Assembly: GCA_030699825.1 (NCBI GenBank)
Contig: JAUYKV010000045.1
Coordinates: 20,270-84,269 of the forward strand
DNA length: 64,000 nucleotides
Reading direction: 5' to 3'
DNA from: Pseudomonas sp.
GTDB lineage: Bacteria; Pseudomonadota; Gammaproteobacteria; Pseudomonadales; Pseudomonadaceae
Below the pieces are notes generated by a model. The model worked only from the letters and a program-made list of their open reading frames with translations. It ran no database searches and was not told the DNA's origin. Below, piece after piece: positions 41,203 through 50,469 of the stretch. The stretch's first letter is position 1. Every line of letters begins with the position of its first letter. The translations under genes and the position numbers were made by a program.

Positions 41203-42021
41203 ATGACCTCCCCCCGCATTGCGTTTATCGGCGCCGGCAATATGGCCGCTAGCCTGATCGGCGGGCTGCGCGCCCAAGGCATCGACGCCGGCAGCATTCG
41301 CGCCAGTGACCATGGCGCCGAGCAACGCGCCAGGATCAGCAGCGAATACGCCATCGAAACCTTCGCCAGCAACGCCGAGGCCATTCAGGGCGCCGACGTG
41401 ATCGTTCTGGCCGTCAAACCGCAGGTGATGAAAGCCGTCTGCCTGGAACTGGCCGGCCATCTCGGCGCGGATCAACTGATCGTGTCCATCGCCGCCGGGA
41501 TCAGCTGCGCCAGCCTGGAAAACTGGCTCGGCGCCCGTGCCCTCGTGCGCTGCATGCCCAATACTCCGGCGCTGCTGCGCCAGGGCGTCAGCGGGTTGTA
41601 TGCCAACAGCCTGGTTTCGGCGGCGCAGCGCCAGCAGGCCGAACAGCTGCTGGGCGCGGTTGGCCTGGCCCTGTGGCTGGACCAAGAACAGCTGATCGAT
41701 GCGGTCACCGCCGTGTCCGGCAGCGGCCCGGCGTATTTCTTCCTGCTGATCGAAGCCATGACCGCCACCGGGGAAAAACTCGGCTTGCCCCGCGAGGTCG
41801 CCGCCCAACTGAGCGCACATACCGCCCTCGGCGCCGCGCGCATGGCCACCAGCAGCGATGTCGAGGCCAGCGAACTGCGCCGCCGCGTCTGCTCGCCGGC
41901 CGGCACCACCGAAGCGGCGATCAAGACCTTCCAGGCGGGCGGTTTCGAAGCCCTGGTCGAACAGGCCATGAATGCCGCCGCCCAACGCTCGGCGGAACTG
42001 GCCGAGCAGCTTGGCCAATAA
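41203..42021 (+). CDS. proC: ProC, pyrroline-5-carboxylate reductase
   Basis: 272 residues. NAD(P)-binding FIGAGNMAASLIGGL at the N-terminus, CMPNTPALLRQGVSGLYAN, AVSGSGPAYFFLLIEAM, and the C-terminal SPAGTTEAAIKTFQAGGFE. Last step of proline synthesis. AAAGGAAAACCGCT precedes ATG 41203. Confidence 0.97.
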   Translation: MTSPRIAFIGAGNMAASLIGGLRAQGIDAGSIRASDHGAEQRARISSEYAIETFASNAEAIQGADVIVLAVKPQVMKAVCLELAGHLGADQLIVSIAAGISCASLENWLGARALVRCMPNTPALLRQGVSGLYANSLVSAAQRQQAEQLLGAVGLALWLDQEQLIDAVTAVSGSGPAYFFLLIEAMTATGEKLGLPREVAAQLSAHTALGAARMATSSDVEASELRRRVCSPAGTTEAAIKTFQAGGFEALVEQAMNAAAQRSAELAEQLGQ

Positions 42022-42065
42022 AACAGCTCAGCCCATGAATAGATGGACCAATTAAGGAGTCAATA

Positions 42066-42656
42066 ATGATCGGACTGAGTACCGCAGCCGTGTATATCCT
42101 GCAAACCATCGGCAGCCTGTATCTGCTGATCGTGCTGCTGCGCTTCATCCTGCAACTGGTGAAGGCCGATTTCTACAACCCGCTCAGCCAGTTCATCGTG
42201 CGCGCCACCCACCCGCTGCTCAGACCGCTGCGCAAGGTCATTCCCAGTTTCGCCGGGCTCGACCTGGCCTCGCTGGTGCTGGCAATCCTGGTGCAACTGG
42301 TGCTCATGGCCCTGGTCCTGATGCTGATGGGCTATGGACTGGACAATCCGCTGCAACTGCTGGTCTGGTCGATCATTGGCGTCACCGCCCTGTTCATCAA
42401 GGTGTTCTTCTTTGCCCTGATCATCAGCGTGATCCTGTCCTGGGTTGCCCAGGGCAGCCACAATCCGGCGGCCGAACTGATCAACCAGATCTGCGAACCG
42501 CTGCTGGCGCCGATCCGCCGCATTCTGCCGAGCCTGGGCGGGCTCGACCTGTCGCCGATCGTGGCCTTCCTGATTCTCAACCTGATCGACATGCTGGTGA
42601 TTCGCAACCTGGCGGTGATGACCGGCATGTTCAAGGGCCTCAGCCTGGCGATCTGA
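42066..42656 (+). CDS. yggT: YggT-family membrane protein
   Basis: 196 residues with two YGGT repeats: LYLLIVLLRFILQLVKADFY with NPLSQFIVRATHPLLRPLRK, and FFFALIISVILSWVAQGSHN with EPLLAPIRRILPSLGGLDLS. Inner-membrane protein of unclear function, linked in some bacteria to osmotic or division phenotypes. ATG 42066 with TAAGGAG upstream. 13 bp to yggU. Confidence 0.92.
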   Translation: MIGLSTAAVYILQTIGSLYLLIVLLRFILQLVKADFYNPLSQFIVRATHPLLRPLRKVIPSFAGLDLASLVLAILVQLVLMALVLMLMGYGLDNPLQLLVWSIIGVTALFIKVFFFALIISVILSWVAQGSHNPAAELINQICEPLLAPIRRILPSLGGLDLSPIVAFLILNLIDMLVIRNLAVMTGMFKGLSLAI

Positions 42657-42669
42657 CCGCGAGAACCCG

Positions 42670-42966
42670 ATGAGCTTCTATCGCTGGGACGGCGAAGACC
42701 TGATCCTCGATTGCCACCTGCAGCCCAAAGCCAGTTGCGACGAGTTCGCCGGGCGGCACGGTGAGCGGCTGAAGATCCGCCTCACCGCGCCGCCAGTCGA
42801 CGGCAAGGCCAACGCCAAGTTGCTGGCCTTTGTCGCCGACGCCTTTGCCGTGAGCAAGAGCCAGGTCAGCCTGGAAAGCGGCCAGCAAAGCCGGCAGAAG
42901 CGCGTGCGCATCAAGCAGCCGCGGCAGCTGCCCGCCGTGCTCGAACTGACCGCCCGACCCACCTGA
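42670..42966 (+). CDS. YggU/DUF167 family protein
   Basis: 98 residues: FYRWDGEDLILDCHLQPKAS and LKIRLTAPPVDGKANAKLLA are family signatures. Small alpha/beta protein with no established activity. Follows yggT by 13 bp. Confidence 0.92.
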   Translation: MSFYRWDGEDLILDCHLQPKASCDEFAGRHGERLKIRLTAPPVDGKANAKLLAFVADAFAVSKSQVSLESGQQSRQKRVRIKQPRQLPAVLELTARPT

Positions 42967-42999
42967 GCGACCATCAGGGCGGATCGAAATACCAGCCAA

Positions 43000-43027
43000 T
43001 TGACACCCCCTGCGCGCCCCGCATAAT
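43000..43027 (+). promoter_or_regulatory. sigma-70 promoter before the dynamin-like gene
   Basis: A consensus -35 TTGACA (43000-43005), a 16-bp spacer, and a -10 CATAAT (43022-43027). It lies 94 bases before the GTPase start and after the yggU stop, so the gene has its own promoter. Confidence 0.72.
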
Positions 43028-43120
43028 GCTCGCCTGCCCGGAGCATCGGCGCCCGCCATGCGCTGCCGGGCAGACCCGCGCCGGTAACAGCGCTGCCGCG
43101 CCAGCCAGAGGAACGCCAGG

Positions 43121-45103
43121 ATGAGCATGGAACGTCTCAGTCAACAGGTCGATGCCTACGTCGGCTGGAAGCGCGAGCTGATGCGCCAGATCACCCGCTA
43201 CCGCAGCTGGCTGGTGAACAACCGGCTCACCTCCGAGGCGCTGGACGCCAAGCTGGAGCGCGCGCTCAAGCTACTGCGCAGCGACCACATCACCCTGGCC
43301 TTCGTCGGCGAGTTCTCGCGCGGCAAGACCGAGCTGATCAACAGCCTGTTCTTCTCCGCATACGGCCAGCGCATGCTGCCGTCCCAGGCCGGGCGCACCA
43401 CCATGTGCCCCACCGAGCTGTTCTTCGACCCCCGCTCGGAACATTCCTACATCCGCCTGCTGCCGATCGAGACCCGCGCCACCGAGACCAGCGTCGCCCA
43501 GTTCAAGCGGATTCCCCGGCACTGGGTGAACATCCCGCTGGACCTCAGCGACCCGGACAACATGATCCAGGCCTTCACCCAGGTGGCGAAGAGCAAAGCC
43601 ATGCCGGTGGAGCAAGCCATCCAGCTGGGCTTTCACCCCGACGCGCTGGAAAGCACCGGCAAACCCGGCCAGGTACTGGTGCCGGCCTGGCGCCATGCGC
43701 TGGTCAACTTCGACCACCCGCTGCTGCGCCAGGGCCTGCGTATCCTCGACACTCCCGGCCTGAATGCCCTGGGCAGCGAACCCGAGCTGACCCTGTCGAT
43801 GCTGCCCAGCGCCCAGGCGATCATCTTCCTGCTGTCCGCCGATAGCGGAGTCACCGCCAGCGACATGGTGGTCTGGCAACAGCATATTCGCCAGCTCGAC
43901 GACGACACCCAGACCTGCCTGTTCGCCGTGCTCAACAAGATCGACATCCTCTGGGACGACCTGGCCGGCGAAGCCTTCGTGCAGAACACCATCGCGCAGA
44001 TCCAGAGCGTCACGGCCAGGCAACTCGGCATCCGCCCCGAGGAGGTGCTGCCGCTGTCGGCCAAGCAGGCGCTGCTGGCCAAGGTGCGCAAGGACCCGGC
44101 CCTGCTGGCCCGCAGCCAGATGAGCAACCTGGAGAACCTGCTGTGCGAGCGCATTGTCAGCCAGAAGGAACGCCTGATCGAAGAGCGCGTGGTCAACCAG
44201 GTACTCGCCCTGCTGCAAAGCAGCCAGCATCTGCTCAACCTGCGCCTGGACAAGGTCAACGAACAACACGCGCTACTGAGCAATCATCAGCACGACAACG
44301 GGCAGTTGCTGTTCGAGCTGACCGCCAGGACCAAGGACGACCACAGCCAGCACCACAAGCGTCTGCTCGGCCTGAAAACCAACCAGCGCCTGCTCAAGCG
44401 CCAAGGCGAGCTGCTGCAGATCGCCGTGCGCGCGGAACGCCTCGACGAACACCTGAACAAGGTGCGCAAGAACCTCGCCGGCAGCTGGACCACCCTGGGC
44501 ATCAACCAGGCGATCCTGCACTTCTTCCGCGCGGTGGAACATGACCTGGACAGCCTGGCCCATGAAGCCGAGATGGCCAACAAGATGGTCGCCGCCATCT
44601 ACCACCGGCACAACCAGGAGAATCCGTTGCAAGGCGTCGATGCGCCGCAGTTCAACATCAAACGCTACCTGGGCGAACTCAAACAGCTGCAGACCCAGGC
44701 CGACCAGTTCCGCCTGCACCTGAAAACCCTGCTCACCGAACAGCGCAGCCTGACCCGGCGCTTCTTCGCCACCCTGGGACAGGAAGTGATCGGCCTGCAC
44801 CAGCGCCTGCGGGTCGAGGCCGGGCAGTGGGCCAACGACGCGCTGATGCCGCTGATGCAGCACACCCTGGAACACAAACAGCTGCTGGAAAGCCACATGC
44901 TGCGGCTCAAGGCCCTGGCCCAGCAAACCCAACAGGCCCGCCAACACGGCCAGCAACTGGCCGGCTATCGCGACGAGCTGCAACAGCAACTGGCCCAGTC
45001 CGGCGAGATGCTGCGCGGCCTGCGCCGCCCCGCGCCAATCCAGCGCCAGGGCAAGGTGGTCAACCTGCCCGGCATGACGCGGACACACAGCGTCGGCGAA
45101 TAA
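43121..45103 (+). CDS. dynamin-like GTPase
   Basis: 660 residues. GTPase motifs: G1 VGEFSRGKTELINSLFF (about 65-80), a G2 Thr region (GRTTMCPTEL), G3 LDTPGLNAL (about 210) and G4 VLNKIDILWDD (about 270). The second half is helical, Gln/Leu-rich and coiled-coil-like (LEHKQLLESHMLRLKALAQQ), as in bacterial dynamin-family proteins that remodel or protect membranes. No transmembrane helix is evident. ATG 43121 follows GAGGAACGCCAGG. It has its own promoter, lies between yggU and metX, and has no partner dynamin gene. Some bacterial dynamins act in phage defence, but nothing here shows that role. Confidence 0.85.
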   Translation: MSMERLSQQVDAYVGWKRELMRQITRYRSWLVNNRLTSEALDAKLERALKLLRSDHITLAFVGEFSRGKTELINSLFFSAYGQRMLPSQAGRTTMCPTELFFDPRSEHSYIRLLPIETRATETSVAQFKRIPRHWVNIPLDLSDPDNMIQAFTQVAKSKAMPVEQAIQLGFHPDALESTGKPGQVLVPAWRHALVNFDHPLLRQGLRILDTPGLNALGSEPELTLSMLPSAQAIIFLLSADSGVTASDMVVWQQHIRQLDDDTQTCLFAVLNKIDILWDDLAGEAFVQNTIAQIQSVTARQLGIRPEEVLPLSAKQALLAKVRKDPALLARSQMSNLENLLCERIVSQKERLIEERVVNQVLALLQSSQHLLNLRLDKVNEQHALLSNHQHDNGQLLFELTARTKDDHSQHHKRLLGLKTNQRLLKRQGELLQIAVRAERLDEHLNKVRKNLAGSWTTLGINQAILHFFRAVEHDLDSLAHEAEMANKMVAAIYHRHNQENPLQGVDAPQFNIKRYLGELKQLQTQADQFRLHLKTLLTEQRSLTRRFFATLGQEVIGLHQRLRVEAGQWANDALMPLMQHTLEHKQLLESHMLRLKALAQQTQQARQHGQQLAGYRDELQQQLAQSGEMLRGLRRPAPIQRQGKVVNLPGMTRTHSVGE

Positions 45104-45207
45104 ACGTCGGCCGCAGCGCGACCAGGCATTGTCCGCCGCCCCGCATGCTTGCCGCCCGGGGCGGCGCTCTTTAGACTGCGGCACTTCCTTTACTGCGAGC
45201 AGGGTCG

Positions 45208-46347
45208 ATGTCTACTGCCTTTCCCCAAGACTCTGTTGGCCTGGTGACCCCGCAGGTGCTGCACTTCGCCGAACCCCTAGCGCTCGCCTGCGGGCGCAGC
45301 CTGGCCGACTACCAACTGGTCTACGAGACCTATGGCGAACTGAACGCCGCGCGCAGCAACGCGGTGCTGATCTGCCATGCGCTGTCCGGCCACCACCATG
45401 CCGCCGGCTTTCACAGCGCCGATGAGCGCAAGCCCGGCTGGTGGGACAGCTGCATCGGCCCCGGCAAGCCGATCGACACCAACAGGTTCTTCGTCGTCAG
45501 CCTGAATAACCTCGGCGGCTGCAACGGTTCGACCGGCCCCAGCAGCCTCAACCCGGCCACCGGCAAACCCTTTGGCGCGGATTTCCCGGTGATGACCGTG
45601 GAAGACTGGGTGCACAGCCAGGCGCGCCTGGCCGACGCCCTCGACATCGGCCAGTGGGCCGCGGTGGTCGGCGGCAGCCTCGGCGGCATGCAGGCCATGC
45701 AGTGGGCCATCAGCTACCCCGAGCGCATCCGCCACTGCCTGGCGATCGCCTCGGCGCCCAAGCTGTCGGCGCAGAACATCGCCTTCAACGAGGTGGCGCG
45801 CCAGGCCATTCTCACCGACCCGGAGTTCCATGGCGGGCACTTCCAGGAGCGCGGGGTGATCCCCAAGCGCGGTCTGATGCTGGCGCGCATGGTCGGCCAC
45901 ATCACCTACCTGTCGGACGACGCCATGGGCGAGAAATTCGGCCGCGGCCTGAAGAGCGAGAAGCTCAACTACGACTTCCACAGCGTCGAGTTCCAGGTCG
46001 AGAGCTACCTGCGCTACCAGGGCGAGGAGTTTTCCGGGCGGTTCGACGCCAACACCTACCTGCTGATGACCAAGGCGCTGGACTATTTCGACCCGGCGGC
46101 GGCATTCGACGGCAACCTGGCCCAGACCCTGGCCGGGGTGCAGGCGGACTTCTGCGTGATGTCCTTCACCACCGACTGGCGCTTCTCGCCGGCACGCTCG
46201 CGGGAGATCGTCGATGCCCTGATCGCCGCGCGCAAGAACGTCTGCTACCTGGAAATCGCCGCGCCGCAAGGCCACGACGCCTTCCTGATCCCGATCCCGC
46301 GTTACCTGCAGGCTTTCAGCAGCTATATGAACCGAATCGCAGTATGA
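45208..46347 (+). CDS. metX: MetX, homoserine O-acyltransferase
   Basis: 379 residues, alpha/beta-hydrolase fold. Catalytic Ser in [14 protein letters not shown] (about 147), Asp in [10 protein letters not shown] and His in APQGHDAFL; also [13 protein letters not shown]. In Pseudomonas MetX is generally a succinyltransferase in methionine synthesis. Start ATG 45208. metW follows 7 bp later, the standard metX-metW pair. Confidence 0.97.
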   Translation: MSTAFPQDSVGLVTPQVLHFAEPLALACGRSLADYQLVYETYGELNAARSNAVLICHALSGHHHAAGFHSADERKPGWWDSCIGPGKPIDTNRFFVVSLNNLGGCNGSTGPSSLNPATGKPFGADFPVMTVEDWVHSQARLADALDIGQWAAVVGGSLGGMQAMQWAISYPERIRHCLAIASAPKLSAQNIAFNEVARQAILTDPEFHGGHFQERGVIPKRGLMLARMVGHITYLSDDAMGEKFGRGLKSEKLNYDFHSVEFQVESYLRYQGEEFSGRFDANTYLLMTKALDYFDPAAAFDGNLAQTLAGVQADFCVMSFTTDWRFSPARSREIVDALIAARKNVCYLEIAAPQGHDAFLIPIPRYLQAFSSYMNRIAV

Positions 46348-46354
46348 GGCGCCC

Positions 46355-46975
46355 ATGAGAGCCGACCTGGACATCATCCAAGACTGGATCCCCGCCGGCA
46401 GCCGGGTGCTCGACCTCGGCTGCGGCAATGGCGAACTGCTCGCCTGGCTGGCCGAGCACAAAGGGGTCAGCGGCTATGGCCTGGAAATCGACCCGGACAA
46501 CATCGCCCAGTGCGTCGGCAAGGGCGTCAACGTCATCGAGCAGAACCTCGACAAGGGCCTGGGCAACTTCGCCAGCGACAGCTTCGACGTAGTGGTGATG
46601 ACCCAGTCGCTGCAGGCCCTGCACTTCCCCGACAAGGTGCTGGCGGAGATGCTGCGCGTCGGCAAGACCTGCATCATCACCTTCCCCAACTTCGCCCACT
46701 GGCGCTGCCGCTGGTACCTGGCGAGCAAGGGGCGCATGCCGGTGTCCGACTTCCTGCCGTATACCTGGTACAACACGCCGAACATCCATTTCTGCACCTT
46801 CGAGGACTTCGAGCGCCTGTGCCTGGCGCAAAACGCCAGGGTGCTGAATCGCCTGGCGGTGGATCGCGATCATCTGCACGGTTGGACCAGCCGCATTTGG
46901 CCTAATCTGTTAGGTGAGATCGGCATCTACCGGATCAGCGGATCGAGCGCCACAAACGCACAGATCGCCTCCTGA
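46355..46975 (+). CDS. metW: MetW, methyltransferase-fold partner of MetX
   Basis: 206 residues. SAM-type fold with VLDLGCGNGELLAWL, GLEIDPDNI and DVVVMTQSLQAL. MetW is required for or stimulates MetX activity in methionine synthesis. Conserved pairing and 7-bp spacing support co-translation. Confidence 0.95.
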   Translation: MRADLDIIQDWIPAGSRVLDLGCGNGELLAWLAEHKGVSGYGLEIDPDNIAQCVGKGVNVIEQNLDKGLGNFASDSFDVVVMTQSLQALHFPDKVLAEMLRVGKTCIITFPNFAHWRCRWYLASKGRMPVSDFLPYTWYNTPNIHFCTFEDFERLCLAQNARVLNRLAVDRDHLHGWTSRIWPNLLGEIGIYRISGSSATNAQIAS

Positions 46976-47012
46976 GCCTGCCAATAATCGAATCCCCTTG
47001 AGGAGAATCACC

Positions 47013-47429
47013 ATGCGTCGCATCGCCCTACTGTTTATCGTCCTGTGCCTGAGCCTGCCGGCACTTGCCGAACGCAAGCAAAGCTTCGGCGACCTGGACG
47101 TGCACTACAGCGCCTTCAACTCCAGCTTCCTGCAACCGGAGATCGCCGCGGCAGCGGGCCTCAGCCGCAGCAAGACACAGGGCGTGCTGAATATCGCGGT
47201 GCTCAAGGCCGGCCAACCGGCCGCAGCCATGGTCAGCGGCGAGATGCGCAACCTGCTCGGCCAGGTTCGCAGCCTGAGCTTCAAGCAGGTGAGCGAAGGC
47301 GAGGCCATCTACTACCTGGCCCAGTTCCCCATCGAGCAGCAGGAGATGCTGCGCTTCAGCCTTAAAATCCAGGCCGGCGGCGGTAACACGCACAGCCTCG
47401 ACTTCAACCAGGAACTCTTCCCCGACTGA
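47013..47429 (+). CDS. DUF4426 secreted protein
   Basis: 138 residues. The signal peptide is [19 protein letters not shown]; the mature domain begins [18 protein letters not shown] and ends in an immunoglobulin-like beta region ([12 protein letters not shown]). ATG 47013 with TTGAGGAGAA upstream. Function unknown. Its TGA overlaps the rdgB ATG (TGATG). Confidence 0.87.
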   Translation: MRRIALLFIVLCLSLPALAERKQSFGDLDVHYSAFNSSFLQPEIAAAAGLSRSKTQGVLNIAVLKAGQPAAAMVSGEMRNLLGQVRSLSFKQVSEGEAIYYLAQFPIEQQEMLRFSLKIQAGGGNTHSLDFNQELFPD

Positions 47430-48091
47430 TGATGCCGCTCACTGAACTCGTACTGGCCAGCCATAACGCCGGCAAACTCAAGGAACTCCAGGCCATGCTC
47501 GGCGCTACCGTGCGCGTGCGCTCGGTCGGCGAGTTCAGCGACGTCGAGCCGGAGGAGAGCGGCCAGACCTTCGTCGAAAACGCCATCCTCAAGGCCCGCC
47601 ATGCGGCGCGGGTGTCCGGCCTGCCGGCGCTGGCCGACGATTCCGGCCTGGCCGTGGACTTTCTCGGCGGCGCCCCGGGCATCTACTCGGCACGCTATGC
47701 CGATGGCCGGGGTGATGCGGCGAACAACGCCAAGCTGCTCGAGGTCCTGCAGGACGTCCCGGATGCCGAGCGCGGCGCCCAGTTCGTCTGCTGCCTGGCC
47801 CTGCTGCGACACGCCGAAGACCCCCTGCCGATCATCTGCGAGGGCCGCTGGCACGGGCAGATCCTGCATGCCGCGCGCGGCACCCAGGGCTTCGGCTACG
47901 ACCCGCTGTTCTGGGTCGCCGAGCGTGACTGCTCCAGCGCCGAACTGACGCCGAGCGAGAAGAACCGACTGAGCCACCGCGCCCGCGCCATGGCCCTGCT
48001 CAAGCAGCGCCTGGGGCTGAACCCGGCTGACCGCGAAGACAGCCTGGGCGATGCGGGGCTAGGCGCCGCGCAGCCGCGCCAGCGGAGTTGA
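47429..48091 (+). CDS. rdgB: RdgB, dITP/XTP pyrophosphatase
   Basis: Ham1-family enzyme clearing non-canonical purine nucleotides. [53 protein letters not shown] and [11 protein letters not shown] are all present. 220 residues from ATG 47429 (ATG 47432 equally likely). The family usually ends about 20 residues earlier; the extra tail [20 protein letters not shown] is unexpected but in frame, ending 3 bases before hemW. Confidence 0.95.
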   Translation: MMPLTELVLASHNAGKLKELQAMLGATVRVRSVGEFSDVEPEESGQTFVENAILKARHAARVSGLPALADDSGLAVDFLGGAPGIYSARYADGRGDAANNAKLLEVLQDVPDAERGAQFVCCLALLRHAEDPLPIICEGRWHGQILHAARGTQGFGYDPLFWVAERDCSSAELTPSEKNRLSHRARAMALLKQRLGLNPADREDSLGDAGLGAAQPRQRS

Positions 48092-48094
48092 CTG

Positions 48095-49288
48095 ATGTTC
48101 AATGAGCATGGCGCGGCAAGCGGCAACAACGCCCCGCGCGGCCAGGCGCACTTCGAGCTGCCGCCACTGGCGCTGTATATCCATATCCCCTGGTGCGTGA
48201 AGAAGTGTCCGTACTGCGACTTCAACTCCCACGCCGCCGGCCCGACGCTGCCGGAACAGGAGTACGTCGACGCCCTGCTCGCCGACCTCGACCAGGACCT
48301 GCCCCAGGTGCATGGCCGACCGTTGCGCTCGATCTTCTTCGGCGGCGGTACTCCCAGCCTGTTCTCGGCCGCGGCCCTGGGCCGTTTGCTGGCAGGCGTG
48401 GAACAGCGCATCCCGTTCGCCGGCGATATCGAAATCACCCTGGAAGCCAATCCAGGCACCTTCGAGCAGGCCAAGTTCCGCGACTACCGGGCGCTCGGCA
48501 TCAACCGCCTGTCGATCGGCGTACAGAGCTTCCAGGCCGCCAAGCTCAAGGCCCTGGGCCGCATCCACGATGGTGACGAAGCCATCCGCGCCGCCGACAT
48601 GGCGCGCGCCGCCGGCTTCGACAACTTCAACCTGGACCTGATGCACGGTCTGCCCGAGCAGTCCATCGAGGATGCGCTGGGCGACCTGCGCATCGCCATC
48701 GCCCAGAGCCCGACCCACCTGTCCTGGTACCAGCTGACGGTGGAGCCGAACACGGTGTTCTGGAACCAGCCGCCCGTGATGCCCGAGGACGACATCCTCT
48801 GGGACATCCAGGAAGCCGGCCAGGCGCTGCTGGCCGAACACGGCTATGCCCAGTACGAGGTGTCCGCCTACGCCCAGCCCGGCAAGGCGGCGCGGCATAA
48901 CCTCAACTACTGGAGCTTCGGCGACTTCCTCGGCATCGGCGCCGGCGCCCACGCCAAGCTGAGCAGCCCGCAGGGGGTGATCAGGCGCAGTTGGAAAACC
49001 CGCCTGCCCAAGGACTACCTGGATCCCGGCAAGGGCTTCAGCGCCGGCGAACGCCTGCTCGGCCCGGACGAACTGCCCTTCGAATTTCTGATGAATGTGC
49101 TGCGCCTCACGGACGGCGTCGCCAGCACCCTGTTCACTCGACGCACCGGCCTGCCTCTGACGGTACTGGCCGCGGCGCGCGAGGAAGCCGAGCAGCGCGG
49201 CCTGTTGCAGCGCGACCCGGCCCGCCTGGTCGCCAGCCGCGAAGGCCAGCTGTTCCTCAACGATCTGCTGCAACACTTTCTACCCTGA
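48095..49288 (+). CDS. hemW: HemW, radical-SAM haem chaperone
   Basis: 397 residues. Radical SAM cluster motif PWCVKKCPYCDFNSHA near residue 35 (CxxxCxxC), FFGGGTPSLFS, LEANPGTFE, SIGVQSF, and a C-terminal HemN-type domain. Binds haem in related proteins; not the coproporphyrinogen oxidase HemN. The N-terminal 15 residues are longer than usual; a downstream start is not obvious. Confidence 0.94.
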   Translation: MFNEHGAASGNNAPRGQAHFELPPLALYIHIPWCVKKCPYCDFNSHAAGPTLPEQEYVDALLADLDQDLPQVHGRPLRSIFFGGGTPSLFSAAALGRLLAGVEQRIPFAGDIEITLEANPGTFEQAKFRDYRALGINRLSIGVQSFQAAKLKALGRIHDGDEAIRAADMARAAGFDNFNLDLMHGLPEQSIEDALGDLRIAIAQSPTHLSWYQLTVEPNTVFWNQPPVMPEDDILWDIQEAGQALLAEHGYAQYEVSAYAQPGKAARHNLNYWSFGDFLGIGAGAHAKLSSPQGVIRRSWKTRLPKDYLDPGKGFSAGERLLGPDELPFEFLMNVLRLTDGVASTLFTRRTGLPLTVLAAAREEAEQRGLLQRDPARLVASREGQLFLNDLLQHFLP

Positions 49289-49332
49289 CTTGCCCTGACC
49301 TGCTGTGCGCCACGCTGCGCTAAGGACCCCGC

Positions 49333-49656
49333 TTGGATCTGCTATTCGACCTGATCGCCACTCTGTCGCGCTGGAGCCGCGGCCACCTGCACGACATCGC
49401 CCTGGCCATCATGGTCACCCTGCTGGTGCTGTTCGGCCCCGGCCTCAACGCCTGGGTGCAGCGCGCGATCGGCGGCCTCAACTTCTTCTTTCGCACCCTG
49501 ATCTTCGTCCTGATCTGCGCGGTCGGCTACGGCCTGGCAATGGTCTTCCTCACCCCCTGGCTGGCCCAGGGCCTCGGCCACTTCAACAACTACACCCTGG
49601 CGCCGGTGTTGCTGCTGGTGTTCTTCCTGATCGGCGTGCTGGCCGATCGCAGCTAA
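49333..49656 (+). CDS. DUF3392 membrane protein
   Basis: 107 residues starting at TTG 49333 with TAAGGA 5-10 bases upstream. Three hydrophobic segments (IALAIMVTLLVLFGPGL, FFFRTLIFVLICAVGYGLAM, LAPVLLLVFFLIGVLADRS). Matches DUF3392 by length and C-terminus. It closes the conserved hemW side; the accessory island begins after it. Confidence 0.8.
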   Translation: MDLLFDLIATLSRWSRGHLHDIALAIMVTLLVLFGPGLNAWVQRAIGGLNFFFRTLIFVLICAVGYGLAMVFLTPWLAQGLGHFNNYTLAPVLLLVFFLIGVLADRS

Positions 49657-49713
49657 GCAGCCGCCGCTGCCTGGATAATTGCTAGAAGCCCGTCGACAGG
49701 CCGACGCTTCGCC

Positions 49714-50448
49714 CTAATCCCACAACTGCCAAAGGCTGTGCGTTAGCAGTCCGCCGGCTGCCAGCAGGGAGAGCAGCAGCAACAGCTGGCGCGGGCTGCG
49801 CTTGTCGAAACGGCCGTCCAGGCAGCGGGCCAGGGCATAGCCGACCACCACGCCAGGCGCCAGCTTGAGCGTGCTGTGCAGGTCGTCCAGCGGCATGCGT
49901 CCCTGGTACAGCAGGAACAGTACCGAGACCGGGGTGGTCAGCAAGAAGAAGGCGGCCAGTTCATCGCGCGCGCTGATGCGGCCGCAGGTCTGGTAGACCA
50001 GGGCCATGGGCGGGCCGCCGACCGAGGTGGCGGTGCCCATCAGCCCCGAGCAGAAACCGGCGATGGCCAGGTTGCGCGGGTTACAGCGAACCTCCAGCCA
50101 GCGGTAGCTGCTGAGGGTCGCCAGCAGTACGCAGGCACCGAGCAGCAGGCCGAGCCAGGCGCCGGGCAGTACGCCGAGCAACAGGCCGCCGCACCAGGCG
50201 CCGGGCAGCCGCGCCAGAATGGCCGGCAAGGGCCGACGCCAGGCCAGTGCCTGGCGGTTGCCGAGGAGCATGCAGCTGGCCAGGAGAAAACCCAGCAACA
50301 ACACCGGGCCGGGCACGTAACCGGGTTCCAGTAGATACAGCAGTGGTGCCGCCAGCAGGCCGAAGCCGATGCCCAGCAGCCCCTGCACCAGGCTGCCGCC
50401 CAGGACGATCAGTAGCGCCAGGCATTCGCTGCCGCTGTAGTCCATCAA
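49714..50448 (-). CDS. TauE/SafE-family permease
   Basis: 244 residues with about eight hydrophobic helices and the two family-type repeats (GSLVQGLLGIGFGLLAAPLL and GFCSGLMGTATSVGGPPMAL). TauE/SafE proteins are proposed exporters of sulfite, sulfonates or related organic anions. It is the last gene of the three-gene minus arm, 21 bp after the DUF3726 gene. Starts at ATG 50448 or 50445. Confidence 0.85.
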   Translation of the reverse strand: MMDYSGSECLALLIVLGGSLVQGLLGIGFGLLAAPLLYLLEPGYVPGPVLLLGFLLASCMLLGNRQALAWRRPLPAILARLPGAWCGGLLLGVLPGAWLGLLLGACVLLATLSSYRWLEVRCNPRNLAIAGFCSGLMGTATSVGGPPMALVYQTCGRISARDELAAFFLLTTPVSVLFLLYQGRMPLDDLHSTLKLAPGVVVGYALARCLDGRFDKRSPRQLLLLLSLLAAGGLLTHSLWQLWD

Positions 50449-50469
50449 TGCCTGCCCGCCGCGGCTGCA

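Noticed and set aside
43121..45103. Dynamin-like GTPase as part of a phage-defence island
   Set aside because: Neighbours on both sides are housekeeping genes and no defence or mobility genes are present.
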